NCBI GenBank assembly: GCA_964588305.1 | Contig: CAZPOP010000007.1 | Location: 1-64,000, forward strand | Direction of reading: 5' to 3' | Source: SM1-73 sp964588305 | Lineage (GTDB): Bacteria > Zixibacteria > MSB-5A5 > SM1-73 | Length of the DNA stretch: 64,000 bases | In this document: positions 44,739-53,844 of the stretch, one piece after another | How the letters are laid out: every line of letters starts with the position of its first letter | How positions within the stretch are numbered: position 1 is the stretch's first letter | The notes under the pieces: model-generated | Seen by the model: the letters and a program-made list of their open reading frames with translations, nothing else | Database searches by the model: none | What the model was told of the DNA's origin: nothing | Made by a program: the position numbers and the translations under genes

Positions 44739-44770
44739 AAAGCCCCGGCTTGGTTCAAGCTGGGGCTTTT
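44739..44770 (+). terminator. Rho-independent terminator
   Basis: AAGCCCCGGCTT and AAGCTGGGGCTT (one mismatch) with a TTTT run. Same stem family as 2034 and 5694. Confidence 0.85.
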
Positions 44771-44935
44771 CATTCGCAAAACTGTCCCAGCGTTCTGATC
44801 AAGGGAAACATGCCGGCGTTGACTCATGATTGCGAGGGAGGCAGTAGGTCTGGTGCCGCGATGGTTCTGGCGCCGGATGCTGTTCTCAGGCAAGTGACAT
44901 ATTGTAAAGCTGCCCAATTTAATGCTTCGGAACAC

Positions 44936-44963
44936 TTGACAAATGCGTAAAAGCACGTATATT
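44936..44963 (+). promoter_or_regulatory. Promoter of the second C1A peptidase gene
   Basis: TTGACA (44936-44941), a 16-base spacer and TATATT (44958-44963), very similar to the promoter at 41264. Confidence 0.7.
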
Positions 44964-45018
44964 TGTAAAAGAAGGAAAGTAAATGCTAACCTACTCACAA
45001 AGGAAGGAGAAGCATATC

Positions 45019-47460
45019 ATGAAGGAAAAGAGAATGATTGGAAGCTTCTCGTTGATCATCTCGTTTCTGTTCCTGCTTGGTACATTGCTATTGGCTACTC
45101 CGCCTGTCACATGCCTGGCGGATCCGCCGAGCAGTTTTGATTTGCGGGACGTTGGGGGTCAAAACTATGTGTCCGGGATACGGGACCAGGGATCCTTTGG
45201 CACCTGCTGGACGCATGGGGCCATGGCCTCTATGGAGGGGAACCTTCTCATTACCGGCAACTGGACCGCGGCCGGGGAGAGCGGCGAGCCCAATCTGTCG
45301 GAGCGCCACCTGGACTGGTGGAACGGGTTCAACACGCACTGCAATGACGACGATCCCGGCGGAGGTGGACTCACCGTGCATGAAGGTGGCGACTACATGG
45401 TCACGTCGGCGTATCTGACCCGGGGCGAGGGAGCAGTCCGGGAGGTCGACGCGCCATATTCCGGCATCACAACTGCACCCGATCGATACCATCCAGACTA
45501 TCATTACTACTATCCGCGGGACATCGAGTGGTACGTTGCAGGGTCGGATTTAAGCAACATCAACACCATCAAACAGAAGATCATGGACCAGGGCGTCATG
45601 GGGACGTGCATGTGCTACAGCGGCTCGTTTATTCAGGACTACGGCTCATATTACGCCCACTACCAGCCACCCAGCAACTCCACCCTCCCCAACCACGCCA
45701 TTGCCATTGTGGGCTGGGACGACAATAAGGTCACGCAGGCTCCGGAGGGAAACGGGGCCTGGCTGTGCAAGAACAGTTGGGGCTATTGGGGCCCCGAATA
45801 CGGCTACTTTTGGATTTCCTACTATGACAAGTGGTGCTGCCAGGAACCCCAGATGGGAGCCGTTTCTCTCCATAACGTCGAACCCTTGGCCTACGATAAT
45901 ATCTATTACCGCGACTACCACGGCTGGCGTGATACCAAGGAAGACTGCAGCGAAGCATTCAATGCCTTCACCGCCGAGAGCCCGGAGGTGCTTCGGGCCG
46001 TCAGCTTCTTCACCGCTGCCGACAACGTGACCTACACGGTGAAAATCTACGACCGCTTCGAAGGCGGCCAACTTTTAGACGAGCTCTCCAGCAAGTCGGG
46101 CTTCATCGAGTTCACAGGGTTCCATACCGTTGACCTGGACGCGACAGTTGCACTGGACCAGGGTGAGGATTTCTATATCTATTTGGAGTTCTCGGACGGC
46201 GGCCATCCGTACGACCGAACTTCGGACGTTCCGGTCTTGCTGGGCGCGCAGTACCGCGTCATTGTGGAATCCGCGGCGGATCCCGGCGAAAGCTACTACT
46301 GGAGCGGTTCAGAGTGGTTGGATCTTTATTACTATGATGATCCTCCCTGGACTGGTACTCTCAACTTCTGCATCAAGGGACTGGCTACCGAGAGGGGCAT
46401 GCAGGTCAGCCCATCGGGTGATTTCAAATCGGAAGGTCCTGTGGGTGGGCCATTTTCACCTTCCAGCATGACCTACCGGTTGGAGAACAAGAATGACTCT
46501 CCTATCCAATACTTGGTATTCAGGGATACCAGCTCACTGTTTATAAGCCTCTCCGGAGACGTCGAGGGAATTATGCCCGCGTCAGGAACGGCCGAGGTGA
46601 CCGTGGAGATCAACAGCAGCGCCGAGACGTTCAGCGGAGGTCTTTATTTCGGTGTCGTGGGTTTCTCTAACCTGACCGACCACTTGGGTGATACTTATCG
46701 CGAGGTGTTGCTGGTGGTTGGTGACCCTGTGGTTCACCATGAATGGACGCTCGAGGGCGATCCTGGTTGGACCACGGAAGGAGACTGGGCTTTCGGAGAG
46801 CCGACTGGTGGTGGCGGCAGCCACGGCGGCCCGGATCCGGTAAGCGGCCACACCGGCAGCAATGTTTATGGATACAATCTCAGTGGGGATTACGATGAAG
46901 ACATGTCGGAGATGCACCTGACCAGTCCTGCCATCGACTGCTCCGGACTATTCAACGTGTACCTGAACTTCTGGCGCTGGCTGGGAGTTGAGGACGGAAG
47001 ATACGACCACGCTTACGTGCGGGTCAGCAACGATCAAACCAACTGGATTACGGTCTGGGAGAACCCTGCGGGAGCAGGCCTGGCGATGGAGGATACCTCT
47101 TGGATCGAGATGAATCTGGATATTTCAGCCGTAGCAGACAATCAGCCCACAGTCTATCTGCGCTGGACCATGGGGGAGAGCGATGGCGGGTGGCAATACT
47201 GTGGCTGGAACATCGACGATATACAAGTTACCGCCTACCAGTATGGCGTCACCTGTGGCGATGTTAATGCCGACGGATCGGTTGATGCAGCAGACATCAT
47301 CGCGCTGATTAATTACTTGTACCTTGAGGCTTCGCCGCCGCAATGTCAGCCCATAACCTCCTGCGCGGACGTTAACTTAGACGGCGAAGTGGACGTAGGC
47401 GATATCGTTTATTTGATCAATTATCTGTTCATAGAGGGACCGGAGCCGTGCAACCCTTAA
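45019..47460 (+). CDS. Papain-like C1A peptidase with dockerin, tandem paralogue
   Basis: 813 residues from ATG 45019, which has AAGGAAGGAG upstream and opens the signal peptide MKEKRMIGSFSLIISFLFLLG. The first 480 residues closely match the preceding gene. Catalytic residues are Cys63 (FGTCWTHG), His226 (PNHAIAIVGW) and Asn252 (CKNSWGYWG). The tail is different: a beta-sandwich (GMQVSPSGDFKSEGPVGG, typical of an Ig-like linker), a jellyroll domain (EWTLEGDPGWTTEGDW) and a dockerin pair (CGDVNADGSVDAAD, CADVNLDGEVDVGD). So the enzyme part was duplicated and the accessory part exchanged. Confidence 0.88.
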   Translation: MKEKRMIGSFSLIISFLFLLGTLLLATPPVTCLADPPSSFDLRDVGGQNYVSGIRDQGSFGTCWTHGAMASMEGNLLITGNWTAAGESGEPNLSERHLDWWNGFNTHCNDDDPGGGGLTVHEGGDYMVTSAYLTRGEGAVREVDAPYSGITTAPDRYHPDYHYYYPRDIEWYVAGSDLSNINTIKQKIMDQGVMGTCMCYSGSFIQDYGSYYAHYQPPSNSTLPNHAIAIVGWDDNKVTQAPEGNGAWLCKNSWGYWGPEYGYFWISYYDKWCCQEPQMGAVSLHNVEPLAYDNIYYRDYHGWRDTKEDCSEAFNAFTAESPEVLRAVSFFTAADNVTYTVKIYDRFEGGQLLDELSSKSGFIEFTGFHTVDLDATVALDQGEDFYIYLEFSDGGHPYDRTSDVPVLLGAQYRVIVESAADPGESYYWSGSEWLDLYYYDDPPWTGTLNFCIKGLATERGMQVSPSGDFKSEGPVGGPFSPSSMTYRLENKNDSPIQYLVFRDTSSLFISLSGDVEGIMPASGTAEVTVEINSSAETFSGGLYFGVVGFSNLTDHLGDTYREVLLVVGDPVVHHEWTLEGDPGWTTEGDWAFGEPTGGGGSHGGPDPVSGHTGSNVYGYNLSGDYDEDMSEMHLTSPAIDCSGLFNVYLNFWRWLGVEDGRYDHAYVRVSNDQTNWITVWENPAGAGLAMEDTSWIEMNLDISAVADNQPTVYLRWTMGESDGGWQYCGWNIDDIQVTAYQYGVTCGDVNADGSVDAADIIALINYLYLEASPPQCQPITSCADVNLDGEVDVGDIVYLINYLFIEGPEPCNP

Positions 47461-47525
47461 TCTCCTGCAGAAGGCCAGATTAGTGTTCCGTCGGTCGTCT
47501 TGGTCCACATAAGAAACCAGATGAT

Positions 47526-47568
47526 AGGATGGGAGCTCCCGTTACATAAACGGGAGTCTCCCATCACG
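47526..47568. repeat. Long hairpin after the C1A gene
   Basis: GATGGGAG-CTCCCGT pairs with ACGGGAG-CTCCCATC through two stacked stems. No T-run; possibly a transcript-end structure. Confidence 0.45.
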
Positions 47569-47731
47569 ATTCTCCTGATTTCAAGTTAGCGTTCTTTTAT
47601 CGGACAGACTGCGTTCGTACTTTGCGAGAACCCTTTCTTTGGTTTAGGAAACCTTCCAGATTTTTCTGTCGCCAAGAACTCCTCTTCGTCTGACGGCAAA
47701 GACTAAAATGACTAAATCCGCGAGGCTCATC

Positions 47732-48829
47732 ATGTCAAATCCCAAGAAAACGCCCTTTTATGACGTCCATTTAAGAAGCCATGCCAAAATCGTGGAATTC
47801 GCAGGCTTTCTCATGCCCATACTGTTCAGAGGAATCCTGGAGGAGCATAGAAGAGTCCGCTCGTCGGTGGGCCTTTTCGACATAACTCATATGGGTGAGT
47901 TTGAAGTATGGGGGAAAGGCGCCCATGATTTCATCCAGAGGATGACCAGCAACGACGTTTCGAAATTGGCCCCTCATCAGATTCAGTACTCATGCATGTG
48001 TTACGATCACGGGGGAATAGTCGACGACCTTTTAGTCTACCGTTTGCCCGATCATTATCTCCTGGTGGTAAATGGCGCTTGTCTTGAAAAAGACTTCAAG
48101 TGGCTTTCAGAACATGTCTCAGGTGATGTGGAGTTGAAGGATGTGAGTGATGAAACCTGTCTTCTGGCGATACAGGGGCCAAAAGCGGAAGACGTCCTGA
48201 AGAAGCTGACCGATTACAATCTACCAGAGCTCAAATTCTACTGGTCAGCGTGGGGGGAGATTAACGGCGTCGAGATGCTCTTCTCCAGGACCGGTTACAC
48301 CGGAGAGGACGGATTCGAACTTTATTTTTCGCCTCCCTATGCCGAGAAGATGTGGAATGCAATCATGGAAGCAGGAGAAGAATTCGATATCGAGCCAATC
48401 GGTCTGGGCGCCAGGGATTCTCTCAGACTGGAGATGAAATATATGCTTTATGGCAACGACATCGACCAGACCACCAATCCTTTGGAGGCAGGCTTAGGCT
48501 GGATAGTGAAATCGGATAAAGGAGATTTTATCGGAAAAGGGCCGATATCAGAAGTGAAGGAGAAGGGAATTGGGCGCAAGCTGGTTGCCATTGAGCTTGG
48601 GGACAAGGCTTTTCCTCGCCAGCACTACCAGATACACAGGGACGGCAAACAGGTAGGGGAGGTGACCAGCGGCACATTTTCTCCGTCTTTGGCCAAGGGA
48701 ATCGGCTTGGGATACGTACCCATCGAATATTCAAAGATAGGAACTGAGTTAGATATTATAATCCGAGGAAAACCGAACAAGGGGATCGTAGTTAAGCCGC
48801 CATTTTATAAGGAATTCACGCATAAATAG
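47732..48829 (+). CDS. gcvT: Glycine cleavage system T protein (aminomethyltransferase)
   Basis: 365 residues from ATG 47732 with GAGG upstream; an ATG at 47708 would add eight residues. TPFYDVHLRSHAKIVEFAGFLMPI, SSVGLFDITHMGEFEV, LLAIQGPKAEDVL, FSRTGYTGEDGFELYF and LEMKYMLYGNDIDQTTNPLEAGLGW are the GcvT signatures, including the folate-binding acid in YTGEDGFE. It transfers the methylene group from the H-protein aminomethyl arm to tetrahydrofolate, releasing ammonia. The other glycine-cleavage genes are not in the window. Confidence 0.96.
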   Translation: MSNPKKTPFYDVHLRSHAKIVEFAGFLMPILFRGILEEHRRVRSSVGLFDITHMGEFEVWGKGAHDFIQRMTSNDVSKLAPHQIQYSCMCYDHGGIVDDLLVYRLPDHYLLVVNGACLEKDFKWLSEHVSGDVELKDVSDETCLLAIQGPKAEDVLKKLTDYNLPELKFYWSAWGEINGVEMLFSRTGYTGEDGFELYFSPPYAEKMWNAIMEAGEEFDIEPIGLGARDSLRLEMKYMLYGNDIDQTTNPLEAGLGWIVKSDKGDFIGKGPISEVKEKGIGRKLVAIELGDKAFPRQHYQIHRDGKQVGEVTSGTFSPSLAKGIGLGYVPIEYSKIGTELDIIIRGKPNKGIVVKPPFYKEFTHK

Positions 48830-48886
48830 GTGGCATGGGGCTGCGTGAGCATGTGCCGAAGTTCTGCCAACCGGTAAAGGAATTCG

Positions 48887-49312
48887 ATGAACAGGGACAA
48901 GGTTTACAGAATAATAGATGCTAATTTGAATCGCGCGCGCGAAGGGATCAGGGTAGCAGAAGAGGTGGCTCGGCTCTATTTTGATGACGCCGAGCTATCA
49001 TCGCAATTCAAATCTCTTCGACACCAGTTGACCAGAGTTGCCAAGAAGAGCTTTGATGAAAAAAAATTGCTCTCCTTTCGGGACAGCCAAAAAGATGTAG
49101 GGGCAGACAGCATGGGAGGTCTGGAGAAAAAGAGGGCTGATTTGGAGTCGATCGTCCAGGCCAACCTTAGAAGATCGCAGGAGGCTGTTCGGGTGTTGGA
49201 GGAATTCGGGAAACTGATTAGAGAGGAATCTGCCCAATCTTTCAAAAGAATCCGGTTCAGGGTTTACACATTGGAACAACAAATAATGAAATCCATAAGA
49301 AAATTCCCTTGA
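48887..49312 (+). CDS. ThiD2-like protein (domain usually fused to ThiE)
   Basis: 141 residues. YRIIDANLNRAREGIRVAEEVARLYFDD is the conserved start of the ThiD2 domain, often found N-terminal to thiamine-phosphate synthase (ThiE). The helical remainder includes LRHQLTRVAKK and VQANLRRSQEAVRVLEEFGKL, a second copy of the NLNRxxEGxRVxEE pattern. Here the domain stands alone with no ThiE following. It lies 57 bases after gcvT, so cotranscription is possible. A role in the pyrimidine branch of thiamine synthesis is inferred from the family. Confidence 0.75.
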   Translation: MNRDKVYRIIDANLNRAREGIRVAEEVARLYFDDAELSSQFKSLRHQLTRVAKKSFDEKKLLSFRDSQKDVGADSMGGLEKKRADLESIVQANLRRSQEAVRVLEEFGKLIREESAQSFKRIRFRVYTLEQQIMKSIRKFP

Positions 49313-49527
49313 TTCTTTAAATCCCTCCTTGTAAGTTGAACCATAACAAACGAGTTAGACCAATTGACATGATTGCCCCCGGCCACTTGTGTTGAGCTTG
49401 TTCTAAACCATACGGTTCAGGACTGGTCGAACGTATCCATGGATGGGTGTAGAGTCTCCTCTCCCCGACGGACAGAGGATTAAGTTGAAAATCCCGCCGG
49501 AGGCGGGGGTGAGGGGGAGATAGAGAG

Positions 49528-51642
49528 ATGACCGTGTTGACATTGATCTTAATCCTCGTAACACTGAGCCTCTTTTTCTGGGTCTTCCGTTCCCACGTTA
49601 TCTCGTTATTCTATTATCTCTTAGTCCGATTCGAACGAAGGAAGATCAACTCCCAGTTGCTTAGTTCATTGAGGGACGATCTGGTTCACGAAAGGAAAAA
49701 GAAAATCGCAGGACTGGAGATGATACTCTCTAGTTGGGAGAAAGGAGACGAGGTCCAGCCTCGATATGAATATTTCGAGCAACTTGTGGATCAGTTGAAG
49801 AATCTTGTTCTCGAGCAAAGAAGGAATTTGATGGCAGTTACAGGTGACATTTTTTTGTGGGGAAAATTATGGATTATGCTGAGACGAATTGAGAAGACCT
49901 CAAGCGAGAAGAAAGAAAAATCCGATGCCCCAAAACTGAGAAAAGATTTAATCCTATTTCAAAATGTGATAGAGGAAATTGTAGAAGATGCTACTAAGAG
50001 GTTCTCTTTTACGCTCAACGAAGTGGTAAAAGAATCTGTCAAAATTGTCAAAATTGAAAAATCCAAACTAAAAAATATTGAAATTACAGAACAACTGGAT
50101 GACGTCGGTGACACCGTTCGATTCTCCTATGATAAATTCAAGCAATGGCAGAGAGTTTTGACCAATCTGATACGCAATGCAGTGGAAGCCGTGGAAGCGA
50201 AGCAATCAGGGACTGGGGGCTTGGGGCTGGTAGCCGCCGTTCGAGAGACGGGACAGGGTGGGGATGAAACAGTAGCCGCAGACTTTAGTCTGCGAGGGGG
50301 AGGAAAAATAGGCTGCGTCAAAATTTCCACCCAAGCCATCCACTCAGTCTCAGTCCCCGTCTCAGTCTGTATCGAAGATTCCGGCATTGGCATGGATGAG
50401 TCTACTAAAGCTTCTTTTTACAAGAAAGGATTCACCTCGGGAAAAGAAGGGGGTTTGGGGCTTGGGGTTAGTGAGGAGTCGATCCAGTTCCTTAATCGTT
50501 ATGGCAACTGGCAGATTGAAAGCCAAAAAGGAGTCGGCACAAAAATAACCATAAACATAGACAGAGAAAAAGCCCAAAAAGCCGAACTCATTCTTCCTGT
50601 ACCAAAACCTTTCTTCCAAACAAAGTTGGCCTTCGGTCTGTCTTTTTTCCTGCTGGTTTTGATCGCCTTGGCTCTCCTTTTTGCCTTTCACAAATATTCA
50701 AGATTCTGGCAGGACTGGAATCCGGCTTCCTTTGGAGTGCCGCAAGAAAATCGCCTCACAGTTAAAAACAAATCTGGAGACGTATTGTGGGATGTGCTTC
50801 TGCCTTCACGCATAATGCTTTCGTTCCCCAAACGGACTGAACCCCTGGTCAAACTCACTGATTTGGATGATGATGGTAGAAATGAAGTTTTAGTGGGAAT
50901 TGATTTTACCGAAAGTACCACCGGTAAGTTCATCTGTTTCAATTACAGAAAAGAAAAGCTGTGGGAGTTCGCTTGTGGAGATTCAGGCATCTATCAAGGT
51001 TGCAACGGGTATTTCTCTCCAGGGAATATTTTAGTTGAAGACCTTTTTGGAGATTCTAAAAAAGAGATTATAGTCAATAGCGCACATTCAATCTGGTTTC
51101 CAGACCAGGTAGCAATATTAGATAAAAAGGGGAATAAGCTATCTGAATACTGGCATCCAGGCGTATTTAACTGTCTGTATTGCTTGGATTTTGATAATGA
51201 TGAAAAAAAAGAAATAATCTTAGGCGGTGGAAATAACAGAATGGGTTGGCGCCCAGTTGTTTCTATTCTTGAGCCCAAAAGAATGTTTGGGCAGGCAATA
51301 CCCTATAATGCGGCGAAAGAAATCGAGAAAGCAAAAGAAGAATGGTATATAGTTTTCCCACATATCAAAAAGAGTCTGCCGGATGAATCTAAGTGGGTGC
51401 ATTCTCTGTCTTGGGTTTACCACATCCGGTCGTTTACTGAAGACGATGAGGTGCAGGTTAATTTGCAGGACGGTAGAAATTATTTTCTGAGGTTGAATTT
51501 TGAGGTTAAGAACATCTACTTCTATCCCTCTGGTTTTCTCGGGTGGAAAGAAAAATGGAAATTTCCCTATGACTTAACCGAAGAGGATGAGGAGAATTGG
51601 AAAAACATTGAGGTTTGGAAAGAGGGGATTAGAATAAGATAA
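49528..51642 (+). CDS. Atypical membrane histidine-kinase-like protein with C-terminal sensor domain
   Basis: 704 residues. An N-terminal membrane helix (VLTLILILVTLSLFFWVF) is followed by helical linker, then a GHKL ATPase domain: N box NLIRNAVEAVE near 213, G1 DSGIGMD at 284 and G2 GGLGLGVS near 312. No phosphoacceptor His is visible in the helical region before the N box, where the H-box would be expected. A second membrane helix (FGLSFFLLVLIALALLFAF, near 370) leads to a large C-terminal domain with FG-GAP/VCBS-like repeats (LTDLDDDGRNEVLVGID, DLFGDSKKEIIVNSA, DFDNDEKKEIILGGG). Between N box and G1 the coding sequence contains a palindromic dispersed repeat (50271-50300) in a Gly-rich insertion. 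The atypical regulator at 53845 is a possible partner. Confidence 0.75.
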   Translation: MTVLTLILILVTLSLFFWVFRSHVISLFYYLLVRFERRKINSQLLSSLRDDLVHERKKKIAGLEMILSSWEKGDEVQPRYEYFEQLVDQLKNLVLEQRRNLMAVTGDIFLWGKLWIMLRRIEKTSSEKKEKSDAPKLRKDLILFQNVIEEIVEDATKRFSFTLNEVVKESVKIVKIEKSKLKNIEITEQLDDVGDTVRFSYDKFKQWQRVLTNLIRNAVEAVEAKQSGTGGLGLVAAVRETGQGGDETVAADFSLRGGGKIGCVKISTQAIHSVSVPVSVCIEDSGIGMDESTKASFYKKGFTSGKEGGLGLGVSEESIQFLNRYGNWQIESQKGVGTKITINIDREKAQKAELILPVPKPFFQTKLAFGLSFFLLVLIALALLFAFHKYSRFWQDWNPASFGVPQENRLTVKNKSGDVLWDVLLPSRIMLSFPKRTEPLVKLTDLDDDGRNEVLVGIDFTESTTGKFICFNYRKEKLWEFACGDSGIYQGCNGYFSPGNILVEDLFGDSKKEIIVNSAHSIWFPDQVAILDKKGNKLSEYWHPGVFNCLYCLDFDNDEKKEIILGGGNNRMGWRPVVSILEPKRMFGQAIPYNAAKEIEKAKEEWYIVFPHIKKSLPDESKWVHSLSWVYHIRSFTEDDEVQVNLQDGRNYFLRLNFEVKNIYFYPSGFLGWKEKWKFPYDLTEEDEENWKNIEVWKEGIRIR
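50271..50300 (+). repeat. Palindromic repeat (GCCGCAG family) inside the kinase gene
   Basis: Perfect arms CGCAGACT (50277-50284) and AGTCTGCG (50287-50294), with flanks GTAGC and AGGGGG shared with the units at 16191-16260. It is read in frame and encodes about ten residues of the N-box/G1 insertion. Confidence 0.7.
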
Positions 51643-52089
51643 GAATGGCTTTTTTCCAAAAATTAGAAAAGAATTTCCAGAAATTAGAATTTGCCAATGT
51701 CAGAATAGGGTTTATCGTCTGTGATCCTCGCGGCTTGTCTCTCCGGATCAAATAGGTATCCTCAAGCATATCTTCAAGTTACCCCCCTCTTCTCTTTCAA
51801 TTTAAGCCCAGAAGAATAACCTGGCATACAGTTTGCGTTACAGGGCAAACGTTAACACACTAAGCTGGCTTAGGACATAAAGAACTAACTTGACGAAAGG
51901 AGGTGACTGGCAGAAACTCAGTACAGATGTGCGAAAAGTCGACCAAGCGCTTGGTTTAATCCGCAACCTTTTGCCTGTAAATTCCTAATAAGATGATCGA
52001 AGGAAGAAAGCGTTATCAGTCAAATAAAAAATGTTAAGCAAGAAGCAAAACTATCTTTGTAACGTTAGTAGCGTTATAGGAGGAAGAAA
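51643..52089. other. Intergenic region with leader hairpins
   Basis: No gene. Two adjacent hairpins, GTTTGC/GCAAAC (51831-51850) and CTAAGC/GCTTAG (51860-51873), lie about 220 bases before the LamG gene, followed by AAGGAGGTGACTGG. A GGGCAAAC string recalls c-di-GMP riboswitches but the rest does not fit. Confidence 0.4.
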
Positions 52090-53613
52090 ATGAAAAGAAT
52101 ACTGATGATGTTGACAATTGTTCTGATTTTACCCGGCGGCTTGTTAGCCAATACATTAACCCATTGGGCTATTGAAGAAGGGTCCGGTGATACAGTCTAC
52201 GATATCGGCGGGAACGGACATCACGGCGCAATAAATGGCAACGCCAGCTGGACAACGGCTTATTGTAATGCTTATGCTCTTGAGTTTGACGGTATTGATG
52301 ATTGGGTATCATGTGGTGTAATACAGCCGTATCTAACAACTTCATTTACTGTTGAGGTGATTTTTAAAGCTCATATCACTGGAGAAAGGCAATGGATGTT
52401 CTCCACAGGTGGTTCGGATCCATACGCTTGGACGGCAATCCAGATGCACATAGAGTCAAACGGAATGTTGCAGTGCGGGATTAGATTTACCGGGACTGGG
52501 TCCCAGGTTCTGCTGACAAGCCCTACCGTTGTTGGCGATGGGAAATGGCATCATACAGCACTCCTGTATGACAATGCCAACCTCAAGCTTTATTTGGATC
52601 GTGATCCTACACCTATTGCTGAGGCACCAGCCACAGGGACGATCGTTCAGCAGAACCACGGAACTTACATAGGTAGGTATGACTGGGGGAACCCTACAGC
52701 GTTCGCCGGCAGAATCGATGAGGTAAGAATTTGTGACACGGCACTTTCCCTAGATGAATTCTTGCCGTTTGCTCCGTGTGGGGACGTGAATTGCGATGGG
52801 AATGTTGACATTGGTGATGTGATGTATCTCATAAATTACCTGTTCATAGGTGGAGCCCCACCCTGCGGGGAAGATGGGCCTTTGTCATCGTCCGGCAGAT
52901 CGAGCATCATTCGCGAAAGCGTAAAGGCGGCAAGTATCGGATTCTCTGCGGCGACGCGATCAGAGAATAACGAGCATGCGATTTCTATACATTGCGAATG
53001 TGATGTTGACGTTTCCGGTCTCCAACTTGAGATCAACTACGACCCCAAAGAGATTACCCTACTTGAGCCAAGCCTCACCCCACGGACGTACGGTCTTCAA
53101 TTGTATTTCCATACAGAGGATGGTGTACAGAAAATTGGAATTCTAGACTTACATGGTCACAACTACATTTCGCCTGACGAAGGACCCTTGGTAACACTCA
53201 GGGCAGAAGGAAACAATCTTAGCAGTCTGACTATTAAAAAGGCTGTTTTGGTTGACAGGGATGCTAACAAGATTCCGGTTGAGATAGCCAAAACCATTAC
53301 TGCTACTGATGAAAAAACTATACCACAAAATTTCTCGTTGGCGCAGAACCATCCCAATCCTTTTAATCCTACGACCGGAATTCAGTTTACAGTTGCCAGC
53401 GAGCAGTCTCCAGTCCCCATCACCCTAAAGATATATAATGTCCGAGGCCAGTTGGTACGAACTCTGGTGGATGAGCCTAAGATGAGCGGAACTTATGAAG
53501 TGATGTGGAATGGTAGGGGTAACCAAGGCGAGGAAGTAGCAAGTGGTGTCTACCTCTATGAGCTCAAGATTGGAGATTACACGGAGACCAAGAAAATGAT
53601 TCTGGTCAAGTAG
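52090..53613 (+). CDS. Surface-sorted LamG/dockerin/cohesin-like protein, scaffold candidate
   Basis: 507 residues. AGGAGG precedes the ATG and the signal peptide is MKRILMMLTIVLILPGGLLA. A LamG/concanavalin-like domain occupies about residues 25-225 (YALEFDGIDDWVSCG, GKWHHTALLYDNANLKLYLD, YIGRYDWGNPTAFAGRIDEVRI). A single dockerin-type repeat follows (CGDVNCDGNVDIGDVMYLIN). Next is a roughly 100-residue beta-sandwich of cohesin type: VSGLQLEINYDPKEITLLEP and LVTLRAEGNNLSSLTIKKAVL. The C-terminus is a sorting/FlgD-like domain (LAQNHPNPFNPTTGIQF, then GVYLYELKIGDY). It is the only cohesin-like module recognised next to the dockerin genes and is predicted to be held at the cell surface. The cohesin call is by pattern and is less certain than the other domains. 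Confidence 0.75.
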   Translation: MKRILMMLTIVLILPGGLLANTLTHWAIEEGSGDTVYDIGGNGHHGAINGNASWTTAYCNAYALEFDGIDDWVSCGVIQPYLTTSFTVEVIFKAHITGERQWMFSTGGSDPYAWTAIQMHIESNGMLQCGIRFTGTGSQVLLTSPTVVGDGKWHHTALLYDNANLKLYLDRDPTPIAEAPATGTIVQQNHGTYIGRYDWGNPTAFAGRIDEVRICDTALSLDEFLPFAPCGDVNCDGNVDIGDVMYLINYLFIGGAPPCGEDGPLSSSGRSSIIRESVKAASIGFSAATRSENNEHAISIHCECDVDVSGLQLEINYDPKEITLLEPSLTPRTYGLQLYFHTEDGVQKIGILDLHGHNYISPDEGPLVTLRAEGNNLSSLTIKKAVLVDRDANKIPVEIAKTITATDEKTIPQNFSLAQNHPNPFNPTTGIQFTVASEQSPVPITLKIYNVRGQLVRTLVDEPKMSGTYEVMWNGRGNQGEEVASGVYLYELKIGDYTETKKMILVK

Positions 53614-53718
53614 AGGGGAGCATGCGGCGCGGGCGGACCTCCGAGTCCGCCCCGCTGCATGGAAGAAAGTGATAAACGATCGTGCATCCACCTGAAGCGA
53701 CAGGGTTCACCCAAGGGG

Positions 53719-53751
53719 AAAGCCGCTCTTTGGCGAAAGAGAGAGCGGCTT
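53719..53751 (+). terminator. Terminator-like hairpin
   Basis: AAGCCGCTCT and AGAGCGGCTT arms with an inner GGCGAA loop; weak T-tract after it. Lies between the LamG gene and the regulator. Confidence 0.55.
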
Positions 53752-53844
53752 CGGGTTCAGAATAAGGGAAGGGAGGCCATCTTGCGTGTTTTAAGGCTTG
53801 ACTCGACCATAAATTCTGATATCTTGGAGTCGAAGAGGTCTCCC

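Noticed and set aside
51829..51885. c-di-GMP (GEMM) riboswitch suggested by ACAGGGCAAAC
   Set aside because: The string is the right arm of a simple GTTTGC/GCAAAC hairpin. The second conserved block (GACGCAAAGCC) and the receptor helix are missing.
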